From Lycium barbarum (Eukaryota > Streptophyta > Magnoliopsida > Solanales > Solanaceae), in the NCBI RefSeq assembly GCF_019175385.1, contig NC_083348.1, forward strand, positions 2,991,001 through 3,055,000: a stretch of DNA of 64,000 nucleotides, read 5' to 3'. The first letter of the stretch is position 1; each line of letters starts with the position of its first letter. Below, in pieces: positions 48,523-60,299 of this stretch. The position numbers and the translations under genes were made by a program. The notes under the pieces were generated by a model. The model searched no databases, was not told the DNA's origin, and was given only the letters and a program-made list of their open reading frames with translations.

Positions 48523-50323
48523 CTGGCCCTTCAGGAAGAGTTAGAACTGGAGCTGTAGTCAACTTATCTTTCAATACTTGGAAACTCCGTTCACAAGCAT
48601 CGGTCCACTGGAATTTAGCTGCCTTCTGTGTTAGCCTTGTTAAAGGTGCTGAAATAGAGGAAAACTTTTCTACAAATCTCCTGTAATACCCCGCAAGCCC
48701 CAGAAAACTACGTACCTCAGTAGGCGTCGTAGGTCTAGGCCAGGTTTTGACCGCCTCGATTTTTTGCGAGTCTACCCGAATACCATCTGCTCCAACAATA
48801 TGCCCCAGAAATGCTACAGAAGTCAACCAGAATTCACATTTAGAGAACTTAGCATATAACTTCTGGAGCTGGAGTACCCTGAGTACTGTCCTCAAGTGCT
48901 CTGCATGCTCTTCTTCCGATCGTGAATAGACCAGAATATCATCAATGAATACAATCACGAACAAGTCAAGGAATGGCTTAAACACCCTGTTCATCAAGTC
49001 CATGAACACTGCTGGAGCATTGGTCAGCCCAAAAGACATCACTCTAAACTCGTAATGTCCGTATCGGGTTCTGAATGCAGTCTTCGGAATATCTGCCTCC
49101 CTTACCCGCACCTGGTGATATCCTGACCGCAAGTCTATCTTTGAGAAGCATTTAGCACCCTGCAACTGATCAAATAAATCATCAATCCTGGGGAGGGGAT
49201 ATCTGTTCTTTATTGTGACTTTGTTCAGCTGCCTATAGTCAATGCACATCCGCAGTGACCCATCTTTATTTCGTACAAATAATACCGGTGTGCCCCAAGG
49301 TGATGTACTGGGCCTGATAAATCCCTTTTCTAGCAAATCTCTCAGTTGCTCCTTCAATTCTTTCAATTCTGCAGGTGCCATTCTGTAAGGAGAAATAGAT
49401 ATAGGCCGAGTATCTGGCAATACATCTATAGTGAACTCTATCTCACGTTCAGGAGGAAGGCCTGGAAGTTCATCTGGGAATACACCTGGAAATTCATTAA
49501 CCACCGGGACAGATTGTAGAGTCGGTGTTTCTGGTTTCAAGTCATGCACACGAACCAGGTGATAAATATAGCCCTTTCTAACCATCTTCCTTGCCTTGAG
49601 GTATGAAATAAACTTACCCCTCGGCGATGCTGTATTCCCCCTCCATTCTATAATTGGTTCCCCTGGGAACTGAAACCGAACTACTTTTCCTCTGCAATCA
49701 ACGTTAGCATAGAAGGAAGCCAACCAATCCATCCCCATAATAACATCGAACTCAGTCATATCTAGCTCTATCAGATCTGCCTTGGTACAGCGATTACATA
49801 TGACTACCGAACAATCTTTATATACTAGCTCCGCTAAAACAAAATCCCCTACTGGTGTAGCTACCTCAAATGGTTCTATAGATTCAGATTTTATCCCAAT
49901 TTTACTAGCAACGAAAGGGGAAATATATGATAATGTGGAGCCTGGGTCTATCAATGCATATACATCTCGGGATAAAATCGATAATATACCTGTGACCACA
50001 TTTGGCGACGCTTCCTGATCCTGTCTGTTGGCTAAAGCATATAAGCGGTTGGAAGGACCGCCAGAACTGGAAACCCCTCCACGACCTCTGCCACGGCCTG
50101 CTGGTGTCAAAATACCTTGCCCCATAGGGCGCATGGCAACTGAAGACGAAGAACCCGCAACTGATCCCGTAGGCTGAGTTGGCCCACCTGCACCACCCCC
50201 AAATCGACACTCCCTCATAGTATGGCCCTGTCGGCCGCAAGAAAAACAAGCACCAGTAATAAGACGACATTCCCCTGGATGGCGTCTGCCACATCGAGGA
50301 CATGGAGGTACAGGTGGTCTCAT
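48416..50323 (-). pseudogene. pol: Tekay zinc knuckle, protease and reverse transcriptase
   Basis: A 635-codon minus-strand frame directly after a TAG at 50324 that separates it from gag in the same frame. It opens with a CCHC knuckle, [14 protein letters not shown] (preceded by [12 protein letters not shown]), the nucleic-acid-binding end of gag. The protease has [15 protein letters not shown] and later [18 protein letters not shown] motifs: [31 protein letters not shown] and catalytic FIDDILVYS. The connection ends in the first RNase H box VVYCDASG, after which an extra base throws the frame off ([12 protein letters not shown]). Otherwise undamaged and of usual family length. Confidence 0.93.
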
Positions 50324-50992
50324 CTAGCCTGAATTCCTGTGCGTCTGGAACCCTGAAGTCATGGAGCTTTGACCATCTCCCGAATACCCCGTGCTATCAA
50401 ACCTCCTACCAGTAAATCGTGAAGGTGCACTCCGTGCCCGCTGGGAGGGATATCGACTATACTGCTGTTGGGGCTGTCCGCCCCGAAAGTCACCAGAAGG
50501 ATACCCAGCTGATCTAGCTCTCTTATGCTGACCCCTGTCCTGCTCCCTATCAAACCGACGCCCTCTCTGTCGACCCTCAACTCCCTGTGCATATGCCTGC
50601 ACTCGAGCGATATTTATACCGGGCTGAGAAGCCATTGTCATGCAGCTATCAATCAAATAATTATCCAACCCCATTACATAACGATGCACCCTATCTGCCA
50701 TGTCAGCTACCATAGCGGGCGCGTACCTAGCCAGCGAATCAAACTCGATGCTATAATCTCGAACACTTCTACCATTCTGCCTCAGGTGTATAAATCTGTC
50801 AACTCTGGCTCGCCTCGTCTCTGGAGGTAGGAAATGACCCAGAAAAGCTTCTACGAACTCGTCCCATACCGCTGGTGGAGCATCTTCACCCCTGGACAAC
50901 TCCCAGGACTCATACCAATTAACTGCCACATCCCGCAACCGATATGAAGCCAATTCGACCGACTCAGTCTCGGAAGATTTAGTTACCCGCAA
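50324..50992 (-). pseudogene. gag: Tekay gag, capsid-like domain
   Basis: 222 codons with the Retrotrans_gag pattern (PF03732): ASYRLRDVAVNWYESW, WDEFVEAFLGHFLPPETR, FIHLRQNGRSVRDYSIEFDS. It then becomes Arg/Gln/Gly/Ser-rich (RRGRRFDREQDRGQHKRAR). It forms the virus-like particle shell. The same frame continues after a TAG at 50324 into the zinc knuckle; CAG-to-TAG is the simplest cause. The N terminus lies in another frame because of a one-base loss in a C run near 51057-51060. Confidence 0.9.
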
Positions 50993-51441
50993 CGTACGCA
51001 GTATCTGTCGAATAAACTCCTGTGGATCCTCTGCGGGCTTTGACCCATAGAACTCTGGGGATTACAAGTCATAAAATCACGGACCCTCAAACTATCGTGT
51101 CTATCCGCATAATCACCTCCTAACCCGCGTCTGCGAGCCTGTCCCGATACCAACCTAGTCAATAACTGTACTGCTTCACGCATAGCCCTATCCTCTGCCC
51201 CTGGCTGGGGAACTGGAGGCTCGGGTGCTGGAGCCGCAGAAGCTGGTGGTAAATCTGTCTCCTGACCTGCAGTTGCTGCTGCCCTAGGCTCCTCTGATAG
51301 TGATGGTGTAGCGGAGCTCGCTGACTGAATCCTAATCCCAGACACATATTAGGAATAAGCTCTAGTGACCCTCCGGGTCCCACTGGTCTCCCCAACTACC
51401 GCTTTGCCCTTCTAGGCGGCAGTCGCCTTCTTTGGAGGCAT
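50983..51441 (-). pseudogene. gag: Tekay gag, N-terminal part
   Basis: The likely start is ATG at 51441 (MPPKKATAA then TAG). A second stop follows after RAYS. Open sequence continues as SGIRIQSASSATPSLSEEPR, Pro/Ala-rich, to REAVQLLTRLVSGQARR and RVRDFMTCNP. There the frame is lost by a one-base deletion and resumes in the neighbouring frame. The first stop sits at the same place as in the first Tekay element. Confidence 0.8.
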
Positions 51442-51631
51442 CGCTGTAAACATAGCAATCTGTTAGAGAAAGATTTATCCTGATAATACAGCTCTATCGC
51501 ACGATCTAGAATGAGAAGAAAAGATGACATCCTAAATGTCCTGTAGCTTCCTGTTTATAAACGTGGTGCACAACACATCGATAAACAAGACTCTACTAGA
51601 CACAGTCTGTGGACACTCCGAGGATTTAACC

Positions 51632-51643
51632 GCTCTGATACCA
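51632..51643 (-). promoter_or_regulatory. Primer-binding site (tRNA-iMet type)
   Basis: TGGTATCAGAGC on the minus strand, four bases from the 5' LTR at 51648. Confidence 0.9.
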
Positions 51644-51647
51644 CTTT

Positions 51648-54600
51648 TGTCACGACCCAACCCCGTAGGCCGTGACTCGTGCCCGAGTTGGACACTCATA
51701 TTATCTGTTAACTATAGTCATTTACATTTAGCATGTCACGATCTCCTTTGTATATAAAAAGGTAGGGAGTTATTTTTAAATCTGTCAAAGTTGTGTATGT
51801 CTTAGGCACCTGTCTCCTGAGGAGTTGCACTTTTTAAACAACAACATATATAAATATTCCTACGCAAGCCGACAAGGCTGCCACGATATACAAAATACCA
51901 AACATATATATATATATGCAAGCCGACAAGGCTGCCATTACGAATGGGTACGCCCCAAACATAAGTCATAGACATAAAACGCATCAACCACTACAAACAG
52001 ACCCACACCGGTGTCCACAGACCTCTAAGAGTAATGACCGTATTATGGGGCGGGACAGGGCCCCGCCGTACCCAAATAAGCACATACGAATACAACATAA
52101 GGGAGTTATACCACAAGCTAGCTCCGGAACAAAGGAGCAGTCCAAAATAGCTGAATGATGTCCTAAGCTGGCGGATCTCCGAAACGAGCGTCTGTACCTG
52201 CGGGCATGAACGCAGCCCCCCGAAGAAAGGGGGTCAGTACGGAATGTGTACTAAGCATGTAAAGCTTGAAACACATTAATAGACTTATATTGAGACACAG
52301 TATATAGGACACAATGCAACAACAGAATTTCATAAAACTTGCCTTTGAACATATTTCATCTGTATCATTCTCATATCATTGTCATTATAGAGTTTTGTAA
52401 TCAAAGCTGCATAATCATTCTGTATATAACATATATAACATGTCCCGACCCTTTAATGAGGGACTCGGTAATTTAAAATCATAAAATCATAACATAAGCA
52501 TAGACGTGTCCCGGCCCTTTCCTGAGGGACTCGGTAATAAGGAATATGCCCTCCTGGCCACCATCATCTCCATATCATCATATCATCATATCATCATATC
52601 ATCATCATATATATATATAACGTGTCCCGGCCCTCTAGTGAGGGGCTCGGTGATTAATATAGTAAATGTGCGCACGAAAACGTACCCTGGCCCGGGACTC
52701 AGTGAAGGATATAGCGGTAAGCACGAGCAGAATAATAAGCAACCACATATATGCAATTCATCTTTTTAGACTCAAGGGGTAAGCAACTAACCAGCTCTAA
52801 AGTGTCAAAATAATATTCATATTCAGTACATTTTAAGTCTCATAACAACTATCACAAGAAACGTTTCAGATTTCATGTACATGTATCACTTTAACAAGGT
52901 GTAGCTTTTGAAAGTCAAGTATGTCTCTAGTTGTGCAATTCTTTAAGAATAGGAACTTTCATACATTATTCATTAGTCATTCATATTGTAGGTACGTGAC
53001 AATAGCATTAATGAAATATAGATTCATAAGTCATGCATGGAGCTAGAGAATAGAATTTACCCCAAGGTTCATATCGTTTCATACTTACGTCTAGGACATG
53101 CCAAAAGAAAGAAGGAATAGGCTTTACATACCTTTTGCGTTTAGTTGTATTCTAACTTGTACTTGCTGCCCAAAAACACTTATCCTATATCAAGATGTGA
53201 AGAACTGCAATTAGTCTACAAGGGAATTCAATACGCATTTTGACACTCACAATCCCTTTCTAACATTTAAACGACGTTTCGTTCGCATTCGAATCAACTA
53301 GCGTTACAAGCTAGCATTGATAGTCGTTCTTTCATATATTAATCAAGACTTGTTTAAACATGACTTAGGGAACTTGGGCAGTCCATACACCATCCAAAAC
53401 TGTTTCATACACACGACTAATCAACACACATAGCATTTCCATTCTTACTTAGCAAATTTCCAGTTTTAACTTGCAACAACAACAACACGTTTAATGATAT
53501 TACTTTCTTGATTCTCGGAACTGTTTTAACATCATTTTCACTCTTACAACAGCCCACAATCATTTCAGTTTTAACTTAAATCATGGCACTTTACATTCAC
53601 TAAACGTTTGCAACAAGAATCAACATTCAACACACACAAATTTACTTCTAACCTCAAAAACTGTCCACGGTTTTGGACTGCCTTTACACCTCAACATAAT
53701 TCATTTCTTTAACACCTCAATTCACATATTCAACATGCATACAATACACCACAATGTCCATAAAAACAACAATCCAAATGTGACCCAAAACAGTCCCTAA
53801 TTCTCCCCAAAACAGTCCCTACTACACGGCTACAACACCCTTCCACCATTTCATGATTTTTATCCGTTTATCCAACTACAATGCATTCAATCTGTTTCCA
53901 ATACATGTTCAACAAGATTAAGCATGACTTCATTAGAATCTTCAACACATGGCTCATTTTAAATTCAAGCAAAGACAGTCCAATATCCAACATGCAACAT
54001 CACAACCAAACTTCTACAATCTTTGTTCATATACCTATGTTGATACATATTCAATTCATCAACAATACATGCAAAATGAAATCAACCATGACTTCACCTC
54101 ACTCACGGCTCACTCTCTACTTCAACTACAACCACAATCCAACAACAACATGCATGAACTATACATTCAAATCATCATGCAACACAAGAACAACAAACAT
54201 TCTTACCTTTCAATCTTGTTCTTCACCTTAGCCGAAACTTCACTCTATTTGGGTGCTTCACTTTCTTGTTTCTTTTCAACAACTACTACACCTTCTTATA
54301 CACTAGATGAGGAGTAAATTTAAAGGAGAAAACTGAAATTTCTGGGTTGATATTCACTCACCACTCTCGGCTAGCTCTAGCCGAGAGTTTCCCTTTCTCT
54401 CACTAAGTATGTTCAACTTGAAAGTATTGAAATGAATTGCTAAAGTGGAGTGAATCAGATTTTTGTGTCTATATGTCCCCCTCCTTGACTTGGACATGTG
54501 GATCACACTAAATTGGGTCAAGATTCCTTGACCACAACATTGAAAGGCACGGCCAAACATGGTCTAAAAGTGGACTGATTTTTGGTCTTTCCAATCCCAC

Positions 54601-54795
54601 TTATTAATCCAATTATGGTTAGTTTAATCCCAATTTTCCATTAATAGTTAATGCCACACGAAAATTGTGGATAATTTGTGACTCGAAACGAAACCGGAAG
54701 TTAAAATCTCTACTTCGTATCTTAAGATAGTCTTGTCTTTAACTTGTCGCGTTTATTTTAAAACGTCCCATCGTATGAAAATATGGGATATAACA
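51648..54795 (-). repeat. 5' LTR of the second Tekay element
   Basis: TGTCACGACCC to GGATATAACA, 3148 bp against 3164 in the 3' LTR. As the 5' LTR of a minus-strand element it would hold the promoter firing toward lower coordinates. Confidence 0.95.
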
Positions 54796-54966
54796 GAGAA
54801 GATTGAAATCCCAAACATCAGTATATTAAACGAAGGACAAAAATTAAAGACTACCAATTTGAGGGATAAAAATTAAAGACCAGTGCCTTTGAAGGATAAT
54901 CGTGCAAATGACCCATCAAATTTAGCCCAACTCTTTCTTCCGCCCAAGTGCACAGATATGCTCTTA

Positions 54967-55784
54967 GGCCTCATTTGTTTGCACTTAATGCGTGTCTGAA
55001 TCTGAATGGTTCAGACCTTAGGCTATTAAGTGTATTTGTTTACATTAAGATGTAAGCACTTATTTGGTTGGAACAGGTCTTAATCATTAAGATCTTGAAC
55101 AAAGTCTTAATATCATTAAGAGGTATTTTTGTATGAAACTTTTTTGTCACTGGCTCCAACCCCAACCCCAACCCTCCACCTCAACCCCACCCACTTTCCA
55201 CTCTAACCCCACCCATCCACCTCAACCCTACCCCACCACCCACCCACCTTCCACTCCAACCCCTCACTCTCCATCACCCCCTCCCCACCACCTCCATCCC
55301 ACCACCAACCCCAATCCTAACCCCCACCACCAATCCCTACCCCACACCACCCACCCCCACTACCCCTCTCTCTCACCACCAACCCCACCATCAACCCCTA
55401 CCCCACACTACCCAGCCCCACTCCCCACTACCCCCAGCCCCACTACCCACCAACCCCACCCCACTACCCACTCACCCCTTCACCCCTACTCACCACCCAC
55501 CACGACTACAAAACATCTCCACCATTACTAGTGAACATAAATGTTTCAATTTTTTTATCAAATAATATTTTTTTTATTAAATTTTTATTTATTTTCTACT
55601 ATTTAGTTACTTTTAAATTTGAATTATATATTTATTATGTTTAAATAAATACATTATGCATATTCAGATATTGAAAAACAAACAGTCTTAATTATTCAGT
55701 GTTCAGACCTAAAGACAACATCTTAATCATTCAGATGTGCATTCAGATTCAGATGTCTTAATCTTAATGAAAAAAAATGAGGCC
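54967..55784. mobile_element. PIF/Harbinger (Tourist-like) element
   Basis: Ends GGCCTCATTTGTTTGCA and, on the opposite strand, GGCCTCATTTTTTTTCATT. Subterminal CTGAATCTGAATG repeats occur in both arms. The trinucleotide TTA flanks it (54964-54966 and 55785-55787), as expected for PIF/Harbinger. About 818 bp, no transposase. Confidence 0.75.
55146..55510. repeat. C-rich low-complexity insert in the Tourist-like element
   Basis: About 365 bp of CCCCACC/CCAACCC/CCACTACC words with almost no G. The Pro/Thr/His-rich frame across it (PHYPAPLPTTPSPTTHQPHP) has no domain and is judged a by-product of composition. Confidence 0.8.
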
Positions 55785-55794
55785 TTATTCCCTA

Positions 55795-55980
55795 TGTCCC
55801 AATTTTGGATGATAATCCAAATTTTGAGAGTCAAACAATAAAATATTCAATCACAATTTATTCGTATCTATATTTTAAATTGTTAATTATTGTGACTTAT
55901 ATTACTTTTTATATAATTTCTAAAAAACGATAAAACAAAAACTCAATATTAACTTGTTTCTAACTACTTGGTTCTCGGCA
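55795..55980. mobile_element. Stowaway-like MITE fragment
   Basis: 'ccctatgtcccaattttgga' followed by 'attgtgacttatattacttttta' follows a second solanaceous Stowaway family order. A related fragment lies at 62240-62420. No right end identified. Confidence 0.4.
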
Positions 55981-56590
55981 TGTGCATTGCACGTGTATGT
56001 TAAGTCATGCAGTACATGGTTTTGTAAAATCACATCAATATTTAAAAGAAAAACTTTGAGAAAATAATTATACACATGAAGAAATAAAGTAAATGTTCCT
56101 ATGAATAATCATTGTGGATCGTTGTATGATAACTTGTTTATCCAAGTGCATATGATTGAATATCGTCTGAACCAAGAAAGATGAGCGATCAAAGTTTAGT
56201 TAGATATTAGAATATGTTTGCGACACATTACACGAATTTTGAAGCAGAAAATGCAAGCTCAAATCGATGAATGTTAACCTACTCGATCAATATTATATTT
56301 TATTGTACAAACGTACAGGAATTGCACTCAGAATAAATGTGAAAGAATATATTTCATTTTCAATTTTGTGAAAGTTATATTGGGAAGAAAAGAAGTGTTT
56401 CTTAAAATAATTAACTTTCTATTATATCATAATAATATCGTTTAGTTTACAAATTTGGATAAGTAATAGTAATTGGTTATACATCGATAAGTGTTATAGA
56501 TTAAATCTCAATAATTATGAATGGTGGAATTTCAAAATAAGTCAATTTTATCGACTGAATGAAAATTAGATAATCAAGTGAAAGCAAAGG
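55981..56590. other. AT-rich DNA, nothing recognised
   Basis: No coding motif, RNA gene or repeat pair noticed between the Stowaway-like fragment and the LINE. Confidence 0.4.
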
Positions 56591-56759
56591 AAGCTGACCA
56601 TTCCCAAACCATTAACTAAGGGGATGAGGACGGGGACGACCACGCAAGGACAAACAACAACCAATTGGAAACAATGAAAACACGCAACCCATTATTATAC
56701 CACTGCAACACCACCGAGCAACACCAGTAAAATCGGTACATAAAAATAGGAGCTTATCC

Positions 56760-58111
56760 GGCACAACTCAACCTCCAAGTGTGGTGGGGGTTAGGGGTTC
56801 CATGGGATTAGCTAGAACCCTAAATCTAGAGATGAATCCACTGCGAACTAAAACACCAATCGAGACAGTTGCTCCTCATGACCCAGGCAAAGGCCTGGTA
56901 AACCTTGACCAAGATTTTGACACTGAGCACATGATAGATCTAGGAGAGACACACGAAGAAGCTGCTGCTCCGGTGAAAGAATGGAAAACCCTATTCACGG
57001 GCAACCACAGTGTGACTAACGGTATGGCTCTTACTTACATTCCTCCGATTATAGTTGATGGGGTAGTAGAAGTTCAATTAGAGAAATCAGAAGTAGAAAA
57101 TGAGATGGAAATTATAACCATATGTGTCGAGTTCTCAGGCAAATGTGGTCCAAAGTTGCTTACCTAGAAATCTATTACCATGAGAATGGATATTATGTTG
57201 CTAAATTTACCGATAAAGATGATATGAATGAAATTTTATTTGCTGGACCATATTCAATTAATAAGAGACCTTTGATCCTCATACCTTGGACCCAAGAATT
57301 TGATCTTCATGGAGAATTTCTATCTGAAATGCCCTTATGGGTCAAGTTTACTGATCTGCCAATGAGCTATTGGAACTGTGACTCACTTAGCAGGATTGTT
57401 AGTGCAGTAGGAATACCTCTATATGCTAATTAGTGTACCTCCAAACAATCAAAGATATTTATTGCTCGAATGCTAATCCAAGTTAATGTGACCAAACCTT
57501 TACCTTCTGAAATCATGGTGAAAAATCCATCAGGTAGACAATGTCAACAACCTGTTACCTATGACTGGAAGCCTGATTTCTGCCCTGAATGTCAAGAGGT
57601 TGGGTATATATGTCCTGAACCACAAGCACTAGTTGATCAACCTTTTGAACAACCAAGGAGAAGCAGAAGAGGAAGGAATCCTCAGGTTAATCCTCAGAAC
57701 AGGCATCCTCAGAACAGATTTGCACAAGCTTGGAAACCTAAAGATGGTGAACTTCCACAGGAAGAAAATGTACTAAATGACCTTGGAAAACTTCTTAAAT
57801 ATCCAGGACATGTTACACCTGCTCAACAATCAGATCAACAAAAGGGTACTGTTATGATTTCAGGACAACGGGGTGGTATGAGTGCTATTACTACCCAAGT
57901 TGTAACCACAAGCTCTCTTTTGGAGTGTGAGGAAGAGCTTCCTAAGCTGATGAGTGTTGTAGCTAAGGCACCTCCTGGGCAGATAAAGCACATGAATATG
58001 ATGACAAAAGTTATTCCTCCTGACAAAGGCAGACCCCCACCATCTTCTCAATGTCCTGGCTCATATGAAACATCACATGTACTAATAAGAGATATAAACA
58101 GAGAGACATAA
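56760..58111 (+). pseudogene. LINE ORF1 (DUF4283 / CCHC-type knuckle protein)
   Basis: Open sequence begins near 56760 in frame with GVRGSMGLARTLNL, a usual plant L1 ORF1 linker. A frameshift near 57125-57165 leads into the DUF4283-like block: WSKVAYLEIYYHENGYYVAKF, INKRPLILIPWTQEFDL, LPLWVKFTDLP-like. A TAG at 57431 interrupts it. The frame then resumes with VTYDWKPDFCPECQEVGYIC, the knuckle typically written C-x2-C-x4-H-x4-C; the expected His is Tyr here. A basic tail (QPRRSRRGRNPQ) follows. The protein would coat the LINE RNA. Dead by frameshift and stop. Confidence 0.75.
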
Positions 58112-58800
58112 AGAGTTATTTTAGTGGAAAACATATAAAACTTGCTAGTCTCTTTGAAACTAGAGTCAAGGAACCAAGAGCAAACAAGATAGCGAAGGCT
58201 ATTGCTCCTGGCTGGACATTACAAACCAACTATCAACATGCTAGAAATGGTAGAATTTGGCTATTATGGGACGAGAGGTGTTATAAATTCAATGTTATCA
58301 GGATTGAAGCACATTTAATTCATGTTTTGATCAAAGGCAGACAAGATGGTTTCCAATGCTACCTCACTATTATGTATGGTTTCAACACTACTGATCAAAG
58401 AAAGGCTTTACGGGAAACTATCATTGATATATCTATAGGTATCTCCTTTCCATATCTTGTGAGTCGAGATTTTAATGTTGTTTTATCCCCCTTAGATAGG
58501 CTATGTGGTAATCCTATCACAACAGCTGAAGTGAAAGATTTGATTGTATTCATGGTTTGTTTCTCACTGAATTCCCATGGACAGGTGACTACTACACCTG
58601 GTCCAACAAACAAAAGGGTGTAGACAAAATATGTAGTAGACTGTATAGAGTATTTGGAAATGATAGTTGGATGCTGAACTGAAGCACTGTTAGCACCACT
58701 AATGATCTGTCTGTGGTGTCTGATCATTCACCCATGCTATTATCCATTAAAGCTTCTACTTGGTCTCCTCAAAGCCCATTTAGATTCTTTAATGTGTGAG
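58112..58800 (+). pseudogene. LINE ORF2 endonuclease domain
   Basis: LASLFETRVKEPRANKIAKA gives the catalytic Glu block of an AP-type endonuclease. NGRIWLLWDERCYKF follows, then SRDFNVVLSPLDRLCG and, in another frame, a TNKRV-stop break at 58621 and LSVVSDHSPM near 58710-58740 with the terminal SDH box. The domain nicks target DNA to prime reverse transcription. At least two frame breaks. Confidence 0.75.
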
Positions 58801-59393
58801 GTGATCACTCTGATTTTACCAGTGTTGTAAAAGCTACATAGAATACTCATAATTCCCCTAATGCAATGAAGGATATATGGATAAAACTTAAGGCCCTCAA
58901 ACCAGTATTTAGACAGCTGAATACTCAAGATTTTAAAGGCATAACTTAGAAGATTGTAGTCACTAGAAGTGAATTAGCAGTTGTTCAGTACAATCTCAAC
59001 ATTCAATACTTTGATGCATTGGCAAAAAAGGAAAAAGAGATCCTGATATAGCTAGAGAAGTGGTCTCTTATTGAGGAAAGTACCATGAAGCAGAAATCCA
59101 GAGTGAAATGAATGCAACTTGGGGATTCCAATACAAAATACTTCACTGTTGTTATGAAGGAAAAGGGACAAAGGAAGCACATCCATGAGCTTACTTCTAT
59201 TTCAGGCAATAAACTTACTTCTCCTGCTGATATTCAAAATGAAATCATTATGTTCTACAAGATTCTCATAGGCACTGCTGCATCATCTCTGCCTGCTGTT
59301 AATAAACTAATCATGAAAAATGGATCCTGCCTTAACCACGATTAACAACTTGAATTATGTCAAGTAGTTACTGAGCAAGAAATTATTGCTAGC
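58801..59393 (+). pseudogene. LINE ORF2 linker before RT
   Basis: Degenerate. QLGDSNTKYFTVVMKEKGQR at about 59115 and PADIQNEIIMFYKILIGTAA at about 59224 match the usual region between endonuclease and RT (GDxNTKFFH ... I..E...FY..L). Several stops. Confidence 0.65.
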
Positions 59394-60272
59394 TTGTGGG
59401 CAATAGGTGATGATAAAGCCCCTGGAGTTGATGGCTACAATGCCTATTTTTTCCAAAAAAAAGCTTGGTTTGCAGGTAAAGGGGTTGTTTGTAAGGCATT
59501 GCTAGACTTCTTCTCAACTGGGAAATTATACAGACCTATAAATTGCTCCTCTATAACTCTAGTGCCAAAAGTGGACAAACCAAGTAGTATTAGAGAATTT
59601 AGACCAATTGCATGTTGCACAGTTGTCTATAAGATCATCTCAAAGGTACTGGCTAAAAGAATACAGAAAGTTATTGATTCTATTATCTGTGAGGCTCAAG
59701 CTGGCTTCATTCCTGGTAGGAAAATAGCTGACAATGTAATTCTTGCTCATGAATTGATCAAAGGATACACTAGAAAGAACACTATTGCTAGATGCATGAT
59801 TAAAATAAACCTTAAAAAGGCTTATGATTCAATTGAATGGAGCTATCTAGAACAAGTGATGAAGGGTCTGGGATTCCCTAATAAGTTCAATAACTGGATC
59901 ATGGAGTGTGTTAAGACTGTAAACTAGACAATTTTGGTTAATGATGAGCCTACCACTCCCTTTGATGCAGCCACGGGGCTTAGACAGGGTGATCCTATAT
60001 CACCTTTCCTATTTGCCATTTCCATGGCATATTTGAGTAGGGGACTGAACAACTTGAAGAATGAAAAATCCTTTCAATTTCATCCTAGGTGTAAGAAACT
60101 TGGCATTACCCGTTTAAATTTTGCAGATGATCTGCTTCAATTCACTAAGGGTACTATTTCATCTGTTATTGCTCTGCAACACCGCTTCTCCCATTTTTCT
60201 GCTGCTTCTGGGTTACAAGCCAACATGGATAAAAGTTGTGTATACTTTGGTGGGGGTAGACCAATCAGTTAG
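59394..60272 (+). pseudogene. LINE ORF2 reverse transcriptase
   Basis: RT_nLTR pattern: DDKAPGVDGYNAYFFQKKAW, ITLVPKVDKPSSIREFRPIA, KIISKVLAKRIQ, EAQAGFIPGRKIADNVILAH, IKINLKKAYDSIEW (first catalytic Asp region reads NLKKAYDS where DLKKAYDS is usual). One TAG at 59925 follows, then LRQGDPISPFLFAISMAYLSR, catalytic NFADDLLQF, and SGLQANMDKSCVYFGG. The active-site Asp pair FADD is kept, but the Asn in NLKKAYDS would remove a metal-binding Asp. Confidence 0.85.
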
Positions 60273-60299
60273 ACATTAAATTCTTCAGTAATTAGGATA

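Larger units (their letters stand above)
43287..54795 (-). mobile_element. Tekay-type chromovirus, nearly complete (11.5 kb)
   Basis: A minus-strand Ty3/gypsy element with 3.15 kb LTRs, primer-binding site, gag, zinc knuckle, protease, RT, RNase H, integrase, chromodomain and polypurine tract in canonical order. A perfect 5-bp duplication flanks it. The two LTRs differ by few substitutions and small microsatellite indels, which points to a fairly recent insertion. The coding part has two frameshifts (about 51057 and 48488) and in-frame stops at 50324, 47023 and in the first 40 gag codons. Confidence 0.95.
43030..54917. mobile_element. MITE split by the second Tekay element
   Basis: The left piece 43030-43286 carries GGTCTTTCATTTTTGTCCC and TCAAATTGGTGGTC. 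The right piece 54801-54917 carries the complement (GACTACCAATTTGAGGGA, AAAATTAAAGACC). Together they form terminal inverted repeats of a MITE of about 375 bp. The chromovirus target duplication lies within it. Confidence 0.65.

Noticed and set aside
55133..55531. Pro/Thr/His-rich cell-wall-type protein
   Set aside because: No signal peptide or extensin SPPPP repeats; composition of a C-rich transposon insert explains it.
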